Shown here piece by piece: positions 1-6,768 of a DNA stretch of 64,000 nucleotides. The position numbers and the translations under genes are program-made. The notes under the pieces were generated by a model. The model was given only the letters and a program-made list of their open reading frames with translations. It was not told where the DNA came from and made no database searches. The stretch's first letter is position 1. Each line of letters starts with the position of its first letter. Source of the stretch: an uncultured Ruminococcus sp. (GTDB taxonomy: Bacteria > Bacillota > Clostridia > Oscillospirales > Ruminococcaceae); NCBI GenBank assembly GCA_902788785.1, contig CADALT010000007.1, forward strand, positions 1 to 64,000, read 5' to 3'.

Positions 1-305
1 TACGGGTCGAAGAGGTCAAAAGCACTTCGTTGTTTGACCTCTGACGGGCGGCGAATTTATCCGCACGAAGTTCTGTGGGGACGTGTTCAGATGCTCACGC
101 ACTGATTTTTGCTATTCGCCGCCCGTTTATTTTGCTTTGCTCTCCCGATTTAGCTGTTGATCCCAGCTATGTGCCTTGAGTTGGAGGGCTTTGCCCCCCA
201 AACTCCCCACCACCCTTTCGTGAAAGGGTGGACGGAAAGCTTGCCTCGTCACCTCTTTTTGCTTTGTAGCCCGTTTTTTGCGCTCGGAGCTTTCTTTTGC
301 TTTTT
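1..305. repeat. 305-bp dispersed repeat, copy A
   Basis: This stretch reappears at 13458-13762 with the same length. The first ~52 and last ~130 bases are almost identical, and a divergent middle section separates them. It contains three inverted repeats: GAGGTCAAA with TTTGACCTC near base 12-42, GACGGGCGGCGA with TCGCCGCCCGT flanking the variable middle, and CCACCCTTT with AAAGGGTGG near 210-232. No convincing coding frame is present. Both copies end just beyond the 3' end of a minus-strand gene, so it may act as a transcript-end element or be a non-autonomous mobile repeat. The window edge may cut it. Confidence 0.8.
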
Positions 306-331
306 CGGCTCTTTGTTTGTTCTGCCGCTAA

Positions 332-1228
332 TTACGCATTTTGTATCAACACTTGCCCTATCACGGTTATCAACGGTAATGTCAATCCGCTAAGTAATGT
401 CGTAACTGCAAAAAATTCCGAACATCGCTCGGGATTCTTGTCAAACTGTATCGCAAACATTGTCCCCGTCGTCGCTACAGGACAAGCCGATGCTATCACT
501 ACTACCATGAATACCATCTGAGGTGCGCCCATTATACTTAATACCCCCATGGACACCATCGGCAGCAGCAACAGCTTCAGCGCTGCTACTATATAAAGTC
601 CGGGGTTCTTCAGCGCCTTGATCACATTCGTCTGCGCTGCCGCTGCTCCTGCTATCAGCATAGCCAGCGGTGTGTTCATGTCTGATATGTACTGCAATGA
701 GGTATGCAGCATATCAGGCAGCTTTATCTGGCACAGGTAAAACACCAGCCCCACAAACACCGCTATCACCGACGGCGACCGCAGCGCTTTCAGGAATGAC
801 TTCATATCCCTGCTCTCTTTCATGGTCATATACCCATGCGTCCATACCAACAGGTTGAAAAGTGTTACATACGCCGTAAGGTAAAGCACACCTTCGTCGC
901 CGTATATGCCCCTGATAAGCGGTATGCCGATAAATCCGCAGTTCGAATACACTGCCGAGAAACGCTCCAGCGAATAGTCGGGACGCTTTTTTCTGATGAT
1001 GAATGTCGCCAGCAGTATCATGATCGCAAAGGAACACCCTGACAGTAAAAACGACCACAGCAGCCCTTTGAGCAATTTGCTGCTGTAATCGCTCTGATAT
1101 GACATGAAGATAAGCAGCGGATTGACGATGTGCAGTGCCACTGTCGAAAGCTGCTTCGTACCCTCTTTTGTGATAAGCCCTTTCATGCTGCAACCAAGTC
1201 CTATCAGCAATATGGTGAACATTATCAC
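332..1228 (-). CDS. AEC-family (auxin efflux carrier-like) permease
   Basis: A 298-residue, very hydrophobic protein with about ten predicted membrane helices in two five-helix halves, as in the AEC/BART permease family. The family exports or exchanges small organic acids; the substrate cannot be told from sequence. The family's polar motifs are visible, for example NCGFIGIPLI near residue 95 and ACPVATTG near residue 248. The only ordinary start codon is GTG at 1228, but the family's N-terminal helix (VIIKQIVIMF) continues upstream in frame to about 1246 without ATG, GTG or TTG. An AGGA box sits before an ATT at 1243, so a rare ATT start is possible. The gene stands alone, directly upstream of repeat copy A. 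Confidence 0.85.
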   Translation of the reverse strand: MIMFTILLIGLGCSMKGLITKEGTKQLSTVALHIVNPLLIFMSYQSDYSSKLLKGLLWSFLLSGCSFAIMILLATFIIRKKRPDYSLERFSAVYSNCGFIGIPLIRGIYGDEGVLYLTAYVTLFNLLVWTHGYMTMKESRDMKSFLKALRSPSVIAVFVGLVFYLCQIKLPDMLHTSLQYISDMNTPLAMLIAGAAAAQTNVIKALKNPGLYIVAALKLLLLPMVSMGVLSIMGAPQMVFMVVVIASACPVATTGTMFAIQFDKNPERCSEFFAVTTLLSGLTLPLITVIGQVLIQNA

Positions 1229-1286
1229 TATCTGTTTTATAATAACTAATCCTGCTTCCGTGGGAAAGCTCCCCTTTCAAAAAAAA

Positions 1287-1784
1287 TTACTGTTTTCTTT
1301 TAAGCACGGTCAAGGCGCCGTCCGTAGCAAAGACAAAGTAATTGCCGTCGGGCGAAAAGCCGTAGATATAGGGCGCATAGCCCTCGTAAACGAGAAAGCT
1401 GCTGCCGTTTTTCACGGTGAACGTCACTTCTTCCCGGACAAGGGTCTTGCCGTATTTAAACTCTTCCCTTTTAACGGATGAAAGCTTTTCGCCTTGTGCG
1501 GTCTTATGAGGAAGTTCGCCGCCGTACTGACCGCAGATATTGATGATCTCGTCCTTTAGCTCGGCACAGACAGCTGTTCTCTCATTTTCATCAAACACAC
1601 ATTTCGTAGGAGAAACAGTGCCCTTTTCGCAGTCGAATATAGTCTCTTTATCAGCCGATATACACAGCATCTTATGAGGTTCCTGCTCGGAAAACCCGAG
1701 CCAGATAAATCCGCCGACGACCTTTACCAGAGATACCTCCCAGTCATCAAGACCTTTTATATCAATACCGTATTCATAGTACAT
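1287..1784 (-). CDS. hypothetical protein
   Basis: A 165-residue soluble protein, not recognised. The start at 1784 is chosen because TAAGGAGG lies just before it; a longer frame would overlap the upstream gene. The sequence is rich in beta-strand-like stretches (YEYGIDIKGLDDWEVSLVKV, FSPDGNYFVFATDG), and the C-terminal part reads like one WD/PQQ-type blade (GFSPDGNYFVFAT). There is no signal peptide or membrane segment. It follows the neighbouring hypothetical gene by 13 bp and is probably co-transcribed with it. Function unknown. Confidence 0.7.
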   Translation of the reverse strand: MYYEYGIDIKGLDDWEVSLVKVVGGFIWLGFSEQEPHKMLCISADKETIFDCEKGTVSPTKCVFDENERTAVCAELKDEIINICGQYGGELPHKTAQGEKLSSVKREEFKYGKTLVREEVTFTVKNGSSFLVYEGYAPYIYGFSPDGNYFVFATDGALTVLKRKQ

Positions 1785-1797
1785 TGTGCGCTCCTCC

Positions 1798-2223
1798 TTA
1801 TGCTTTATCGCTGAGATAAGCGGCAAGTGCAGCCTCAGTTTCGTTCAGCAGCTCTGAAAGCTCACGCTTTCTGCGTTCATGGTCTTCCTCGCTGTCTTCC
1901 ATGGCATACCATTCTGCCCAGTCATCAAGGCAGGCGCTTATATCGTCGATGAGCATACGTGCAATGTCGGTAAAATTTATTTTCTCTATGACGAACAGCC
2001 TGTAACCCTCATCTTCAATGATGATATGGGTCCTTGCAAAATAGGAAGTTATGTACGCCTTGCTAACTTCAAGGTCAGCATAGAGTGACAGCGGCAGATC
2101 ATATTTCAGTGAATGTATGCAGGCACGCAGCCAGCAAAATGGTATATCGTAAACATAGCTTGCGTCCAGCACCATACCGCCCAGAGTCACATTCGTCCAG
2201 CCATTAACGGGCTTTGATAACAT
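1798..2223 (-). CDS. hypothetical protein
   Basis: A 141-residue protein, not recognised. The N-terminal part is mixed alpha/beta. The C-terminal ~50 residues are a charged helical stretch (EWYAMEDSEEDHERRKRELSE region) with coiled-coil character. There is no signal peptide. The start ATG at 2223 has AAGAAGG eleven bases upstream. It appears to be the first gene of a two-gene unit with the hypothetical at 1287-1784. The two may form a small accessory pair, but nothing in the sequence indicates a role. Confidence 0.65.
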   Translation of the reverse strand: MLSKPVNGWTNVTLGGMVLDASYVYDIPFCWLRACIHSLKYDLPLSLYADLEVSKAYITSYFARTHIIIEDEGYRLFVIEKINFTDIARMLIDDISACLDDWAEWYAMEDSEEDHERRKRELSELLNETEAALAAYLSDKA

Positions 2224-2411
2224 TTTGCATACCTTCTTTCCGTCATAGAATAAAACAAAGAGTCAAAAATTACGTGGCGCTGACATGATTATACCATATT
2301 TTCCCTGAGATTGCAAGACGTTTGGGCAGGTCATTTTCGGCAAATGACACAAGGAGTGTGTCCGAAAGCTGTGCATGATGCTAAAACTTTTTGGGACGGC
2401 GAAAAATGTTA

Positions 2412-2461
2412 TTGACATCGTGTCAGCATAGTGCTATAATGTTTGTAGTGACACAATGTCA
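2412..2461 (+). promoter_or_regulatory. Promoter with two TetR-type operators
   Basis: TTGACA at 2412-2417 and TATAAT at 2435-2440 are separated by 17 bp. Two 13-bp palindromes of the same form, TGACA-N3-TGTCA, lie at 2413-2425 (over the -35) and 2449-2461 (just after the -10), 36 bp centre to centre. The TetR regulator at 3044-3664 belongs to the operon this promoter drives, so autorepression is the natural reading. That assignment is an inference. Confidence 0.8.
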
Positions 2462-2485
2462 GAATAGAAAACAGGATGGAATGCA

Positions 2486-3031
2486 ATGAAAAAAAGCATC
2501 GAAACAAAGCTGGCACTTTACCCCACCCCCGTGACCATCGTCGGCACGATGAACGGTGATAAGCCCACATGGACACTGGTGGCGCACATCGGTATCATAG
2601 GTCATGACCGAATACTCGTGAGCCTTGCCGAGCCGCACTACATAAATCATCTTATCAGGGAGAACGGCAAGCTTTCCGTAAGTCTTGTGACCGAGGAAAT
2701 GCTGCCTGCGGTGGATAAGGCAGGCTCTGTGACGGGTGCAAAGGAGGATAAGTCCCGACTGTTTGAATACGAGCTTGGCGAGAACGGCACACCCATCATC
2801 AAGGCGGCAAACCTTACGCCGGAATGCAGTGTTGATGACATCTACAAAACGCCGAATTTCGAGAGCTTTATCTGCACCATCGACAATACCTATGTCGAAG
2901 AGAGCTGTCTTAACGACAAGGGCAAGCCCGACTACACCGCTGTCAAGCCCGTACTGTTCGAGTTCCCGAATTATCAGTATCTCAGGACAGGCGATGTCAT
3001 CGGCAAATGCCTGAGCTTCAAAAACAAATAA
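2486..3031 (+). CDS. Flavin reductase-like / FMN-binding split-barrel protein
   Basis: A 181-residue protein resembling the flavin reductase-like family (FMN-binding split barrel), which binds FMN and often reduces flavins or transfers electrons to small substrates. The N-terminal pattern YPTPVTIVGTMNGDKP followed by a TLVAHIGIIGHDRILVSLA core is the usual flavin-pocket region. The length fits the family. It is the first gene of the operon, just after the promoter with the TetR operators. With the flavodoxin and aldo/keto reductases downstream it points to a redox or electrophile response. The substrate cannot be assigned. Confidence 0.8.
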   Translation: MKKSIETKLALYPTPVTIVGTMNGDKPTWTLVAHIGIIGHDRILVSLAEPHYINHLIRENGKLSVSLVTEEMLPAVDKAGSVTGAKEDKSRLFEYELGENGTPIIKAANLTPECSVDDIYKTPNFESFICTIDNTYVEESCLNDKGKPDYTAVKPVLFEFPNYQYLRTGDVIGKCLSFKNK

Positions 3032-3043
3032 GGAGTGAGTAAG

Positions 3044-3664
3044 ATGCCAAAGGGTTCACCCGAACTTACTGCATCACGCAGAGAAGAGATAATCAATGCC
3101 TGCGAAAAACTGTACAAGACCATGAGTTTCAAGGAGATAACGCTCAAAGAGATAAGCGTTGAGACCAGTTTTTCCAGACCGTCCATATACAACTATTTCC
3201 GCACGAAAGAGGAGATATTCCTGGCGCTGATGCAGCGTGAATACGAGTTGTGGGCGGCACAGATGGATAAGCTGGCAGAGGAAAATGCTGCCATGGGTGC
3301 AGAGGATTTTGCCGATGCCATGGCGACATCGCTCAAAAACCACGAGCAGCTGCTGAAACTGCTGGCGATGAACCATTATGATATGGAAGAACACTCCCGA
3401 CCCGAACGGCTCACAGAATTCAAGATAGCTTACGGGGCATCGCTTGATGCAGTCAGGAAGTGCCTGAAAAAATTTTTCCCCGAAGTGGACACGGAGAAAT
3501 TTATATTCGTGTTCTTCCCGTTTTTATTCGGGGTCTATCCGTACTCGGTGGCAACGCAGAAACAGCTGGATGCCATGCGTGATGCGCAGATAGGATTTAA
3601 GATGCACAATATATATGATATAGTTTATACCTGCGTTATGCAGCTGATAGGAGGTAAGTCATGA
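3044..3664 (+). CDS. TetR-family transcriptional regulator
   Basis: A 206-residue TetR-type repressor. Residues ~8-55 form the helix-turn-helix DNA-binding domain: ASRREEIINACEKLY, then FKEITLKEISVETSFSRPSIYNYF. The rest is a helical ligand-binding and dimer domain. ATG at 3044 is preferred to an in-frame GTG at 3035 because the AGGAG box (3031-3035) overlaps that GTG and sits eight bases before the ATG. It overlaps the next gene by four bases (ATGA). It most likely represses its own operon through the twin palindromes at 2413-2461. The inducer is unknown; neighbouring genes suggest a quinone, aldehyde or other reactive carbonyl. Confidence 0.9.
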   Translation: MPKGSPELTASRREEIINACEKLYKTMSFKEITLKEISVETSFSRPSIYNYFRTKEEIFLALMQREYELWAAQMDKLAEENAAMGAEDFADAMATSLKNHEQLLKLLAMNHYDMEEHSRPERLTEFKIAYGASLDAVRKCLKKFFPEVDTEKFIFVFFPFLFGVYPYSVATQKQLDAMRDAQIGFKMHNIYDIVYTCVMQLIGGKS

Positions 3665-4698
3665 AGTACACAAAACTTGGAAATTCCGAGCTGAACGTTT
3701 CTAAGATATGCATGGGCTGCATGGGATTCGGCGATGCGGCGAACGGTCAGCATTCATGGACCATAGACGAAGAACACTCACGTGAGATAATAAAGCGTGG
3801 GCTTGAACTGGGCGTAAACTTCTATGATACCGCCATAGCCTATCAGTCGGGCACAAGCGAGCAGTACGTGGGCAGGGCGCTCAGAGACTTCGCCAAGCGT
3901 GACGAGGTGGTAGTAGCCACAAAGTTTTTGCCGAGAACAGCTGCGGATATAGAGGCAGGCATTACGGGTCAGGCTCATATCGAGCGCATGATAAACAAAA
4001 GCCTTGAAAACCTGGGCATGGACTACGTTGACCTGTACATCTATCATATGTGGGACTGGAACACGCCCATCTATGATATACTGGAGGGGCTGAACAATGC
4101 TGTTAAAGCTGGTAAAGTCCGCTATATCGGCATATCCAACTGCTATGCGTGGCAGCTTGCCAAGGCTAATGCCCTTGCGGAGAAAGAGGGCTTTGCGAAA
4201 TTTGTCAGTGTGCAGGGGCATTACAACCTGATATTCCGTGAGGAAGAGCGTGAGATGGCTATGTTATGTGCGCAGGACAATATCGCCATGACCCCCTACA
4301 GCGCACTGGCAAGCGGCAGACTGGCAAGGCTCCCCGGCGAGACCTCAAAGCGTGCCGAGGAAGACAGCTACGCTAAATTCAAATACGACGCCACCAAGGA
4401 ACAGGACGAGGTCATCATCAGGCGTGTGGCTGAGATCGCAGAAAAGCACGGTGTCAGCATGACGGAAGTCTCACTGGCATGGCTGATGACAAAGGTGACT
4501 TCCCCCGTGGTGGGTGCGACCAAGCTGCACCATATCGAGGGTGCGGCAAAGGCGGTGGACTTGGAGCTTTCCGCTGAGGAGAACGCATATCTCGAAGAGC
4601 CCTATGTGCCCCATGCACTTGCAGGTGTTATGGCACAGAACAAGCCTGCTGAAAAAGATGAAAAGCACGTCTGGTCCACAGGCGCACAGAAAATATAA
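3661..4698 (+). CDS. Aldo/keto reductase
   Basis: A 345-residue cytoplasmic NAD(P)H-dependent aldo/keto reductase with a TIM-barrel fold. The catalytic residues are visible: Asp and Tyr in FYDTAIAYQS (~55-64), Lys in VVATKFLP (~87), and His in YIYHMWDW (~128). The cofactor-binding C-terminal part (SPVVGATKLHHIE) is present and the length is normal. The start ATG overlaps the TetR stop codon and has AGGAGG upstream. It probably reduces an aldehyde or ketone formed under the stress sensed by TetR; the true substrate is unknown. Confidence 0.9.
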   Translation: MKYTKLGNSELNVSKICMGCMGFGDAANGQHSWTIDEEHSREIIKRGLELGVNFYDTAIAYQSGTSEQYVGRALRDFAKRDEVVVATKFLPRTAADIEAGITGQAHIERMINKSLENLGMDYVDLYIYHMWDWNTPIYDILEGLNNAVKAGKVRYIGISNCYAWQLAKANALAEKEGFAKFVSVQGHYNLIFREEEREMAMLCAQDNIAMTPYSALASGRLARLPGETSKRAEEDSYAKFKYDATKEQDEVIIRRVAEIAEKHGVSMTEVSLAWLMTKVTSPVVGATKLHHIEGAAKAVDLELSAEENAYLEEPYVPHALAGVMAQNKPAEKDEKHVWSTGAQKI

Positions 4699-4710
4699 GG
4701 AGGTATAGTT

Positions 4711-5198
4711 AAGTTCGATAAAAAGCTTACTCTGGCAAACGGTGTAAAAGTCCCTCAGCTGGCGCTGGGCACATGGCTTATAGATGACAGCGCAGCAGCG
4801 GCGGCAGTAAAGGCTGCCATCGGGCTTGGCTACCGCCGCATAGACACCGCACAGGCTTACGGCAATGAATGCAGAGGGCATTGATGAGACCCTGCACCAA
4901 AAAGGGCATGGTGATGGAGGCTTATTCTCCCGTTGCCCACGGTGAAGCACTGAAAAATCAGGTCATCGCCGATATGGCGAAGAAATACGGTGTGAGCATA
5001 CCTCAGCTTTGCATAAGGTTCGATATACAGCTGGGCATGATAGTTCTGCCAAAGACTGCCGATCCCGAGCACATGAAGCAGAATGCTGACGTTGACTTCA
5101 TCATCTCTGATGAGGATATGCAGGCACTAAAGACCATAAAGCACATAGAAAACTACGGCGAGCACAGCTTTTTCCCTGTGTTCGGAGGAAAATTCTGA
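4711..5198 (+). pseudogene. Decayed second aldo/keto reductase
   Basis: Reading from 4711 gives a normal aldo/keto reductase N-terminus (KFDKKLTLANGVKVPQLALG, then YRRIDTAQAYGNE) that hits a stop at 4882-4884. In another frame from about 4890 the sequence resumes with the family's C-terminal half (VMEAYSPVAHGEAL, CIRFDIQLGMIVLPKTADPEHM). Roughly 100 residues between them, including the catalytic Lys and His region, are missing. An AGGAGG box precedes it, but the codon where the start should be is GTT, so translation is probably lost as well. It therefore looks like a gene damaged by an internal deletion. The 3' fragment could still be read from ATG 4869 as a 109-residue peptide, which is unlikely to be active. 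Confidence 0.8.
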
Positions 5199-5210
5199 GG
5201 AGGAGATATT

Positions 5211-5966
5211 ATGAGCGAAAAGATAGTACAGACAGCAGGCAGAGATCAGCTGGGCGGATTTGCACCGATGTTCGCACACCTCAATGACGATGTGCTGTTC
5301 GGCGAGGTCTGGAACGATGGGGCGATAGACGTAAAAACCAGGTGCATCATCACGGTGGTATCGCTGATGGCATCGGGCATAACCGATTCATCTCTCAGCT
5401 ACCATCTGCAAAACGCCAAGGCGCACGGTGTCACCAAGGAAGAGATAGCTGCCATCATCACCCATGCCACAATGTATGTGGGCTGGCCAAAGGGCTGGGC
5501 AGTTTTCAGGCTGGCTAAGGAAGTCTGGGGCGAAAATATACCCGAAACGACCGACAAGGACAGGTATCAGAACACCATATTCTTTCCCATCGGCGAACCT
5601 AATCCCTATGGCGAATTTTTCGTGGGACAGAGCTATCTTGCGCCTGTTTCCACCGAGCAGATACCCATTTACAATGTTACTTTCGAGCCTGCCTGCCGCA
5701 ACAACTGGCACATTCACCACGCTAAAAAAGCAGGCGGACAGATGCTTATCTGCGTAGGCGGCAGAGGTTATTATCAGGAATGGGGCAAGGACGCTGTGGA
5801 GCTTACTCCGGGCAGTGTGATAAATATCCCTGCCAAGGTAAAGCACTGGCACGGTGCAGCGCCTGACAGCTGGTTCTCGCACCTTGCCATCGAGATACCC
5901 GGTGAAGACGGCAGCACCGAATGGTGCGAGCCCGTATCCGATAAGGACTACGGAAAACTGAAATAA
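5211..5966 (+). CDS. Carboxymuconolactone decarboxylase / cupin fusion protein
   Basis: A 251-residue two-domain protein. Residues ~15-110 match the carboxymuconolactone decarboxylase/AhpD-like helical fold (DVKTRCIITVVSLMASG, then AAIITHATMYVGWPKGW) but lack the CxxC pair of peroxide-reducing AhpD. Residues ~135-245 form a cupin barrel with the metal-binding motif WHIHH, a distal GxGxYQxWG and a KHWHGA element. Such fusions occur in Firmicute and Bacteroides redox operons near aldo/keto reductases and flavodoxins. The exact reaction is not established. The start is clear (GGAGGAG before ATG 5211). Confidence 0.85.
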   Translation: MSEKIVQTAGRDQLGGFAPMFAHLNDDVLFGEVWNDGAIDVKTRCIITVVSLMASGITDSSLSYHLQNAKAHGVTKEEIAAIITHATMYVGWPKGWAVFRLAKEVWGENIPETTDKDRYQNTIFFPIGEPNPYGEFFVGQSYLAPVSTEQIPIYNVTFEPACRNNWHIHHAKKAGGQMLICVGGRGYYQEWGKDAVELTPGSVINIPAKVKHWHGAAPDSWFSHLAIEIPGEDGSTEWCEPVSDKDYGKLK

Positions 5967-5981
5967 GACGGAGGTAATATC

Positions 5982-6443
5982 ATGGGAAAGAAATTAGTTG
6001 CATATTTTTCCGCAGGCGGCAATACGGCAAAGCTTGCAAAGAAGCTGGCAGAAGCGGCAGGTGCTGACCTTTACGAGATACGCCCCGCAAAGGCGTATAC
6101 AAGCGCCGACCTTAACTGGCAGGATAAGCAGTCACGCAGCAGCATCGAGATGAGCGACCACAACTCTCGTCCCGAACTTGCGGACAAGTCGGCGGATATG
6201 TCGGCTTATGACACGGTGTATGTGGGTTTCCCCGTATGGTGGTACATAGCTCCGACCATAATAAATACATTCCTTGAAAGCTGCGACTTTTCGGGCAAAA
6301 GGATAATACTGTTTGCTACTTCGGGCGGCAGCGGTTTCGGAAAGGCTGTGCAGAACCTGAAAGGCAGCGCACCCGATGCCGAGATCATCGAGGGCAAGGT
6401 AAACCCTTCGGCAAAAGATATAGATGCGCTTTCAGCTATGTGA
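5982..6443 (+). CDS. Flavodoxin
   Basis: A 153-residue flavodoxin, a small FMN-binding electron carrier. The phosphate-binding loop is YFSAGGNTAKLAKKLAEAAG (~8-27). The isoalloxazine-binding region is VGFPVWWYIAPTIINTFLE (~86-104), and FATSGGSGFG (~114) is the third conserved loop. GGAGG precedes the ATG at 5982. It is the last gene of the TetR-controlled operon and is followed by a strong terminator. It probably supplies electrons to, or partners with, the flavin-reductase-like and cupin proteins encoded in the operon. Confidence 0.9.
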   Translation: MGKKLVAYFSAGGNTAKLAKKLAEAAGADLYEIRPAKAYTSADLNWQDKQSRSSIEMSDHNSRPELADKSADMSAYDTVYVGFPVWWYIAPTIINTFLESCDFSGKRIILFATSGGSGFGKAVQNLKGSAPDAEIIEGKVNPSAKDIDALSAM

Positions 6444-6470
6444 CAATCAGAAAATCGTTCAGAAAAACAC

Positions 6471-6514
6471 AACTTCCCCACAGGATCACGAACTTCCTAT
6501 GGGGGAGTTTTTTG
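6471..6514 (+). terminator. Rho-independent terminator
   Basis: AACTTCCCCA pairs with TGGGGGAGTT (10 bp), followed by a run of T. It closes the redox operon. Confidence 0.8.
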
Positions 6515-6584
6515 TTGGCAAAGCCGAAAAGTGTGAAATTATGATGAAAAGGGTGAAATTAAGATGAAAGTGTCGGGCAGATGA

Positions 6585-6613
6585 TTGAAAAAACGAGAAT
6601 AATATGGTATAAT
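6585..6613 (+). promoter_or_regulatory. Promoter for the kinase gene
   Basis: TTGAAA (6585-6590), 17 bp, TATAAT (6608-6613). The MITE-like element at 6679-6755 lies between this promoter and the kinase start, so it would be transcribed as part of the 5' leader. Confidence 0.75.
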
Positions 6614-6678
6614 ATGCCCGTTAAACACGGAAACCTATTTCATAGCCGATGAAATATTATTCATGTTATATAAAAATA

Positions 6679-6755
6679 TTAAGGTGACACCACACAACCA
6701 TTGTATGCCGGCTGCAAGTGGATGGTGTGCAATGGTTGTGCGGTGTTGTCTTTAA
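6679..6755. mobile_element. 77-bp MITE-like element (deleted form)
   Basis: The ends are near-perfect inverted repeats, and the left end differs by three bases from the 22-bp terminal repeat of the element at 58515-58715. The interior carries a CACCAT-CACTTGCAG stretch found in that larger element in the opposite orientation, so this is a shorter relative. TTAA is present at each end and might be the duplicated target. The right end (TTTAAGG) merges into the kinase ribosome-binding site. Confidence 0.75.
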
Positions 6756-6768
6756 GGAGGTGTATCGG

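Noticed and set aside
6718-6768. Longer N-terminus for the kinase from an in-frame ATG at 6718
   Set aside because: The extra 17 codons lie inside the MITE-like element, and AAGGAGG points to the ATG at 6769.
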